NCBI GenBank assembly: GCA_937921935.1
Contig: CAKZWQ010000064.1
Location: forward strand, 1 to 45,186
Direction of reading: 5' to 3'
Length of the DNA: 45,186 nucleotides
Source of the DNA: an uncultured Gammaproteobacteria bacterium
GTDB taxonomy: Bacteria > Pseudomonadota > Gammaproteobacteria > Steroidobacterales > GCA-2729495
This document shows, in pieces, positions 40,449-45,186 of the stretch. Numbering within the stretch: position 1 is the first letter of the stretch; each line of letters opens with the position of its first letter. The notes beneath the pieces are model-generated. The model searched no databases. It had not been told where the DNA came from and saw only the letters and a program-made list of their open reading frames with translations. The position numbers and the translations under genes are program-made.

Positions 40449-41300
40449 TTACTCGGGCAAACCCTGCAGCGCGTACATGGCCTGCAGAATCGGCGTGGGC
40501 TTAAGCCCGAAACGCCCGAACCACTTGCTATAGAGCGGCTTGAACTGACCCGTGCGATAGATCCGGGCCAGGGTCCGGTCCGCCACCAGGCGAAAGTCCG
40601 CATCATCACGGGCCAGGGCCAGGCCATAAGGTTCGTAGGAATAGAGATCCTGGGACAGGGTGTAATCATCGGGCGCGCCGCTGGCGATGATCTGGCCGAT
40701 CAACACGATCTGGTCGTCAGCGACGGCGTCTACCTGACCTTCATCCAAAAGTTTGCGGGCAGCCTCAATGTTCTCAGCGGCCACCGTGCTTGCATCAATG
40801 AAGTTTTCCTTCAGATAGTCCGCCAGACCGGTCTCCGTCGTGGTCCCGGAAATAACCGCAACTTTCTTGCCCGCCAGGTCGCTAGTCATCCCAATGGGCG
40901 CTGAAGAGCGCGACATCAGGCTACCGCCCGTGACGAAAGTCAGCAACGAGAAGTCAACCTTTTCCAATCGGCTTAGCGTAATGGTCGTCGCAGAACAGAC
41001 CATGTCGACCTTCTTCTTGGCAACTGCATCGAAACGTTCTTCGAGGGTAACCGGCACATAAGTTACCTTCAGTTCTTTCAGCTTGAGCTCGGTACGCACA
41101 GCCTCGGCGATACGCTGACACAGTTCGACAGAATAGCCCGTGGCCTGTCCAGCGGAGTCCTGAAAGGAAAAAGGTTCCGTCGCTGCACGATAGCCGATCT
41201 TGATTTCACCGCTATCAGCAATGCGCTTGAGGGTGCCGGAAGCAGCCTGGACGTTGCCAACCAGGGCCGCCAGGATTAGAAGCAGAATAAATTTACGCAT
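40449..41300 (-). CDS. Polar amino-acid ABC transporter substrate-binding protein
   Basis: This 283-aa family 3 solute-binding protein has a signal peptide (1-19, N-V-Q-A-A). It shows I-K-I-G-Y-R-A-A-T-E-P-F-S-F-Q-D, the domain-1 ligand site, plus G-Y-S-V-E-L-C-Q-R-I-A, and K-K-V-D-M-V-C-S-A-T-T-I-T (typical for glutamate/aspartate binding proteins). No permease or ATPase gene follows in the window, so it may be an orphan. It is 44 bp after the cyclophilin stop and may be co-transcribed. Confidence 0.93.
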   Translation of the reverse strand: MRKFILLLILAALVGNVQAASGTLKRIADSGEIKIGYRAATEPFSFQDSAGQATGYSVELCQRIAEAVRTELKLKELKVTYVPVTLEERFDAVAKKKVDMVCSATTITLSRLEKVDFSLLTFVTGGSLMSRSSAPIGMTSDLAGKKVAVISGTTTETGLADYLKENFIDASTVAAENIEAARKLLDEGQVDAVADDQIVLIGQIIASGAPDDYTLSQDLYSYEPYGLALARDDADFRLVADRTLARIYRTGQFKPLYSKWFGRFGLKPTPILQAMYALQGLPE

Positions 41301-41344
41301 GTTTCTCTATCTCTCTTTGTTTATCAGGCCTTAAAGCCAGGTTG

Positions 41345-41827
41345 TTAGTCTTCGATCCGAATCTGACGGATCTGATCACCCTGTTCCACGGTATCCACGA
41401 CATCCTGTCCGGCAATGACCTTGCCAAAGACGGTGTGCTTGCCATCCAGATGCGGTGTAGGTCCGTGGGTAATGAAGAACTGGCTGCCGTTGGTGCCGGG
41501 ACCGGCATTCGCCATGGAGATAACGCCCTTCTCATGGCGCAGCGGATTGTTATCGAATTCGTCTTCAAAGCGATAACCGGGGCCGCCCCGGCCACTGCCG
41601 GTGGGATCGCCACCCTGGATCATGAAATTGTCGATAACCCGGTGAAAAGTCGTGCCGTCGTAGAAGCTCTCGCGCGCGAGGAACACAAAGTTATTAACGG
41701 TGGCTGGCGCATGCTCCGGGAAGAGTTCCAGCTGAATCTCACCGCGATCTGTATCCAGGGTGCACTTGTAAGTGCGGCTGGCATCGACACTCATTTCCGG
41801 GGGACTATCCCACTGCTGCTCACTCAT
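41345..41827 (-). CDS. ppiB: Cyclophilin-type peptidyl-prolyl cis-trans isomerase
   Basis: This 160-aa protein has the cyclophilin motifs [14 protein letters not shown] (catalytic Arg), G-S-Q-F-F-I-T (active-site Phe) and L-D-G-K-H-T-V-F-G. No signal peptide, so it is a cytosolic PpiB-type rotamase catalysing Xaa-Pro isomerisation. Good ribosome site AAGGAG. Likely upstream member of an operon with the binding protein. Confidence 0.95.
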   Translation of the reverse strand: MSEQQWDSPPEMSVDASRTYKCTLDTDRGEIQLELFPEHAPATVNNFVFLARESFYDGTTFHRVIDNFMIQGGDPTGSGRGGPGYRFEDEFDNNPLRHEKGVISMANAGPGTNGSQFFITHGPTPHLDGKHTVFGKVIAGQDVVDTVEQGDQIRQIRIED

Positions 41828-42076
41828 CCGTCGCTCCTTATTAACAATTGCCCCGTTCGGGGGGCGACACTATGCCATGTTTTTCCCGGCACGCGGGGCC
41901 CGCCGGTAGCGGCCTGAGAAAGCCGGCCCGTCTCACCCTTATCCGGGACTATCTCGTTAAACCGTCTTTTTTAGTGCCCTCTTTGCAGGGAGCAAGGAGC
42001 CGCGGGGGCAATCCGCCGACCGGCAGGGCCGCTTGGCAATCGCTGCAGATGGCCTTATTGCAGCCCCCTAAAGCCC

Positions 42077-44578
42077 CTACTCACCGAAGCGAGCCTGGAA
42101 CTCCACGCCATAGTGACGACCCCGACTCGGATTCAGCGAATAGAAGGTCGGCGCGGCACCATTGGCCAGGGCATTTGTGAAATCCACAAAAACTGGCGCT
42201 GCCCACGGCGTGTCATCTTCCAGCAAATTATTGACGTAGCTTGTCAGACTCCATCGGGCCCCTTCCACGCCAATCCTCAGGTTTGCAAGCTTGCGGTCAT
42301 CCAGTTTGTTGAAATTTGCCGCCTGGACCCAGCGCTCCGACTCGTAGATATAGTCAGCGCGAATAAAAGCGTCCAGCCCGGCGCTAAGCTGGTTTGTCCC
42401 CACCACGCTCAGCGCAGCCGAGTGTTTCGGCGAGGAAGGTATTTCCTTACCGTCCAGATCACCGTCCCCGGTCGCCGCCTCCAGGCTCGCGTCAAAGCCT
42501 GACTGGAACTCACCGTCGTTATAGCCGTAGTTAGCTACAATATTCAGATGCTCATTGGCCACGAAGTTGCTCTCGAACTCGAAACCCGTTATCTCGGTCT
42601 TGCCGGCATTTTGCAATATCGTCGTACTCGAAATGACGGCGGGATTAACGGTCTGTATTTCTTCAAGAATGAAGATCGCCTGGTTAGTCCAGTCGATATA
42701 GAAGGCTGACAGGTTGACGGTAAGACGGCGATCAAACCAGTCGCTCTTGATGCCTGCCTCGTAGGTCCACTGCTCCTCTTCCTTGATGGAATTCAGGCCC
42801 TCCTCACGCGCTTCGTCCAGCGCGGCAATCAATGTCCCAGTGTCGTAATAGCGAGTATTGAAATCGGCCGGCTTGTTGCCCTTGGCGGCCAGACCATAAA
42901 GCATGATGCTGTCGGTTGGCTCATATCGCACGGTAATGCGGGGCGTAAAGGCCGTAGTTTTCTCCGAATCGGTCTCGCGATTGCCGCCGATTATCTTTTT
43001 CTTGTCCTCAGCCCAGCGGCCCTCCAGCGCCAGGCTCCACTGGTCTGTCAGGTCGACATCAAGAGTGCCGAACACTGCGTAGTTGTCGGTTTCTGTCTTA
43101 TTCCTGGGTGCCGTTGGCATGGCAACGATGGGATTACCGAAGTTGTCGTCGGTGCCGGTCAATACATTGGCGCCGGTGAAGCTTCTGCCGGTGTCCTTGC
43201 CCTCGAAATCATAAACATAGCCACCAATGGAGCCACGAATCCGGCGATCCAGCGGGGAACTGACTCGCAGCTCGAATGAGTAGTCTTCCTTTTTCTGTGG
43301 AATGGCAAAGTGAAACAGGCCTACCAGGGCGCGGGTGGCATTGCGATCAAGGTCATAGACCTGCTCAAAATCATCTTCGTTGTAGGCAGCGCGACCGCTA
43401 ATATTCCAGTCACCAATGTCCTGGCTTAAATCCAGCAGGAAGCGGTCAGTTTCTCGTCGCGTCCCGGGCTTGGCGCCCCGGGCGGTGCGCTGCTCTTCGG
43501 TCAGACCGGTCTCGCCAAGGTAATTGTCCACTACGGTTACGCCGTCCTTGAGGTCCGGCAAGTTCAGACGACTGTCCAGACCCTCGGCATCAAAGCTCCC
43601 GCAAAAGTCGCCGGGTGAAGTCGCCCAGTTGGGCGCCGACTGGTCGATAAACTGGTTCGAAAACGGTGGCTTTAGCTGCGCAGGGGCCGGGTTGCCTGGG
43701 TCTTCAGGCAGATAGCAGTTCAGCTGCGATGACAAATCAGCAGGAATAAGTGCGGCGAAGTGATCGTCATCACCCTTGGTATAGGAGTACTTGAAGTTGA
43801 TCTCACTCGCGTCACCTGGCGTCCAGGTGAGCTTGACCAGCACATCCTTGGTTTCTTCTCCCCCCAGGCTGCTGGTGTCGCCGCGTTGGGGCGGGTCCTC
43901 AAAGGCGAAGTTAAAAAACGGCGGCGCCGGGCTGGTTGTTGCAGAACCCGGTGCAAGCTTGTTATTCCACTCGCCGCCATAGCTTTCATAGCCACCCGAG
44001 ATCAACAGGCCCAGTTGATCACCGAACAAGGGGCCACTGATCAAACCGGCGGCCCGATAATCCTCGTCACTGCCGCTCTTAAGGTCCACCTCGCCACCCC
44101 AGGTATCGCCGGGCTTGCGCGTCACATAATTGACGGCGCCGGAGAACGTGGCTCGACCGAACTGGGCCGACTGCGGGCCTCGCAGAATCTCTACGCGCTC
44201 CACGGCGTTCGTGGTGGCCGTGGCAATACTGCTGGAGACAAACACCCCATCGATAAAATAAGAGGCATTGGGTTCACCACCAATGCCGGGCGAAGACATA
44301 CCGCGAATGACAGGCCGGTCAATATTTCGGCCCAGGGCCTTGGAGGTCGTAAAGTTGGGAGTGAACAAGGCAACTTCATAGTTATTACTGATGCCCCGGT
44401 CCTGTATCTGCTGACCACTCAATACACTGATTGACAGTGGCACATCCTGCAGGTTCTCCTCACGCTTGCGGGCAGTGACGACAATTTCATCGTTTGTCTG
44501 AGCCATGGCGCTGAGCGGCCAGGACAAAACAACCGACATCAAGGCAAGCACAACAAAAGCGAGAACACGTCGAGTCAC
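42077..44578 (-). CDS. TonB-dependent outer-membrane receptor
   Basis: This 833-aa receptor has a signal peptide (1-26, S-A-M-A-Q), TonB-box-like D-E-I-V-V-T-A-R-K near residue 30, a plug domain (about 40-150 with Y-F-I-D-G-V-F-V-S) and a 22-strand barrel (A-A-K-G-N-K-P, Y-E-A-G-I-K-S-D-W-F). The C-terminus is G-V-E-F-Q-A-R-F-G-E, so the usual terminal Phe is two residues from the end. The GTG start (44578) lacks a clear ribosome site. Substrate (siderophore, carbohydrate, aromatic) cannot be told; adjacent SDR and Rieske/TauD/hydrolase genes make an organic nutrient conceivable. Confidence 0.95.
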   Translation of the reverse strand: MTRRVLAFVVLALMSVVLSWPLSAMAQTNDEIVVTARKREENLQDVPLSISVLSGQQIQDRGISNNYEVALFTPNFTTSKALGRNIDRPVIRGMSSPGIGGEPNASYFIDGVFVSSSIATATTNAVERVEILRGPQSAQFGRATFSGAVNYVTRKPGDTWGGEVDLKSGSDEDYRAAGLISGPLFGDQLGLLISGGYESYGGEWNNKLAPGSATTSPAPPFFNFAFEDPPQRGDTSSLGGEETKDVLVKLTWTPGDASEINFKYSYTKGDDDHFAALIPADLSSQLNCYLPEDPGNPAPAQLKPPFSNQFIDQSAPNWATSPGDFCGSFDAEGLDSRLNLPDLKDGVTVVDNYLGETGLTEEQRTARGAKPGTRRETDRFLLDLSQDIGDWNISGRAAYNEDDFEQVYDLDRNATRALVGLFHFAIPQKKEDYSFELRVSSPLDRRIRGSIGGYVYDFEGKDTGRSFTGANVLTGTDDNFGNPIVAMPTAPRNKTETDNYAVFGTLDVDLTDQWSLALEGRWAEDKKKIIGGNRETDSEKTTAFTPRITVRYEPTDSIMLYGLAAKGNKPADFNTRYYDTGTLIAALDEAREEGLNSIKEEEQWTYEAGIKSDWFDRRLTVNLSAFYIDWTNQAIFILEEIQTVNPAVISSTTILQNAGKTEITGFEFESNFVANEHLNIVANYGYNDGEFQSGFDASLEAATGDGDLDGKEIPSSPKHSAALSVVGTNQLSAGLDAFIRADYIYESERWVQAANFNKLDDRKLANLRIGVEGARWSLTSYVNNLLEDDTPWAAPVFVDFTNALANGAAPTFYSLNPSRGRHYGVEFQARFGE

Positions 44579-44670
44579 GATCTATTGCGACTCGAAGGTA
44601 TTCGCACTTTCAGGCAAACATGAACCTTGTTGTTTCAGAACAGCCCCCCCAGCCAGCTCTTCACACGAAG

Positions 44671-45186
44671 CTACAGACACATCCCCCCATCGACATGCAT
44701 CGTAGTGCCGCTGATAAAAGTGCTGCGTTCAGAAATCAAATAAGCGGCCGCTTCTCCCGCATCATGCTCGGGGTCGCCAAAACGCCCCACATGATGTTTA
44801 GCGGCATTCTTCTCCTGCATGGCGGGCATAGCCTCCATAAACTGCAATGCCTTCTCCGTTTCAAACACCCCAAATAACAAGGTATTGATGCGAATGCCCT
44901 GGCGGGAATACTCCAGGGCTGCCGCCTGGGTCAGACCCTCGACGGCCAGCTTTGAGGCTATATAGGGCGCCATGCGCATACCGGTATCCCGGGTCGCGCC
45001 TGAACTGATATTGATAATGGAATAGTTATCGCCGGTCGCCGCCCCCTGCTCCAGGAACTGCTTGATGGCGAATCTCATACCCAGATACGTCCCGGTGACG
45101 TTGGTCTTCATGACCTGTTCGAAACTTTCCAGGGATTCATCGGCCAGCAACTGGAAGTCACCCGGGAACACCGCATTGTTAATAAT
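44671..45186 (-). CDS. Short-chain dehydrogenase (C-terminal part, runs off the window)
   Basis: At least 171 codons are visible, continuing past the right edge; the first visible residues are I-I-N-N-A-V-F-P. The classical SDR motifs I-S-S-G-A and Y-I-A-S-K (catalytic Tyr-x3-Lys) and the C-terminal V-D-G-G are present. It is read from the minus strand upstream of the TonB receptor with about 90 bp between them. No signal is visible in this part. Confidence 0.9.
   Translation of the reverse strand: MINNAVFPGDFQLLADESLESFEQVMKTNVTGTYLGMRFAIKQFLEQGAATGDNYSIINISSGATRDTGMRMAPYIASKLAVEGLTQAAALEYSRQGIRINTLLFGVFETEKALQFMEAMPAMQEKNAAKHHVGRFGDPEHDAGEAAAYLISERSTFISGTTMHVDGGMCL

Noticed and set aside
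41760..41780. Single TGTAAG inside the cyclophilin gene
   Set aside because: Single copy, within coding sequence and lacking the 11-bp partner, so not counted as a regulator site; the same applies to one inside the B12-sensor gene near 19294.

Overview
The window looks like the chromosome of a GC-rich, Gram-negative marine- or soil-type gammaproteobacterium. The basis is many lipoproteins and signal peptides, a TonB-dependent receptor, a PEP-CTERM-type sorting tail, Uup, HD-GYP, and glutathione-dependent enzymes. I cannot name the genus. I saw no rRNA, tRNA, CRISPR array, transposase or phage gene.

Layout. Positions 1-3.4 kb are an accessory, lower-GC strip with all genes on the minus strand: a partial secreted protein, a PEP-CTERM/DUF1566 protein, a prokaryotic pentameric ligand-gated ion channel and an orphan protein. 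They are separated by four copies or half-copies of a roughly 100-bp palindromic repeat. Positions 3.4-12.2 kb form what I think is the most interesting unit. A 1079-aa STAND/MalT-like ATPase regulator with a C-terminal OmpR-type winged helix plus BTAD (SARP-like) output sits among three operons of exported proteins: vanZ-like plus secreted protein, GDSL esterase, and four lipoproteins. Each operon is preceded by the same promoter architecture, TGTAAG-N5-TGTAAG-N16-TGTAnn. I propose this as a self-contained envelope regulon.

Positions 12.2-17.8 kb carry a GST, an NTF2-like exported protein, and a doxX-pirin-glutathionyl-hydroquinone reductase-dienelactone hydrolase operon divergent from a LysR regulator with a clear dyad (TTCGAA-TAT-TTCGAA) between them. 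This looks like an electrophile/quinone detoxification module. Positions 17.8-21.4 kb carry a B12-binding protein with the CarH-type W-x9-EH light-sensor motif but no DNA-binding domain, translationally adjacent to a DUF427 protein, then a lipoprotein SDR, a DUF4332 helix-hairpin-helix protein and dodecin. Positions 21.4-25.3 kb carry a beta-CASP metallo-hydrolase/HerA-like ATPase pair.

Positions 25.3-32.8 kb carry a thiolase, a membrane-anchored HExxH protein, a SelD-type FAD oxidoreductase, a TauD-family dioxygenase, an alpha/beta hydrolase, HupE/UreJ, and a DUF6512 membrane protein. Positions 32.3-45.2 kb carry a Tat-lipoprotein SDR with a membrane protein, ABC-F Uup, an NmrA-like lipoprotein, a Rieske oxygenase, an HD-GYP phosphodiesterase, an NmrA-like reductase, a polar amino-acid binding protein, a cyclophilin, a TonB-dependent receptor and a truncated SDR. 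The second half has a catabolic flavour (Rieske, TauD, hydrolases, SDRs, thiolase, TonB receptor) but no single recognisable pathway. Three separate Rossmann-fold dehydrogenase-like proteins carry lipoprotein signal peptides, which is unexpected for cofactor-dependent cytosolic folds.
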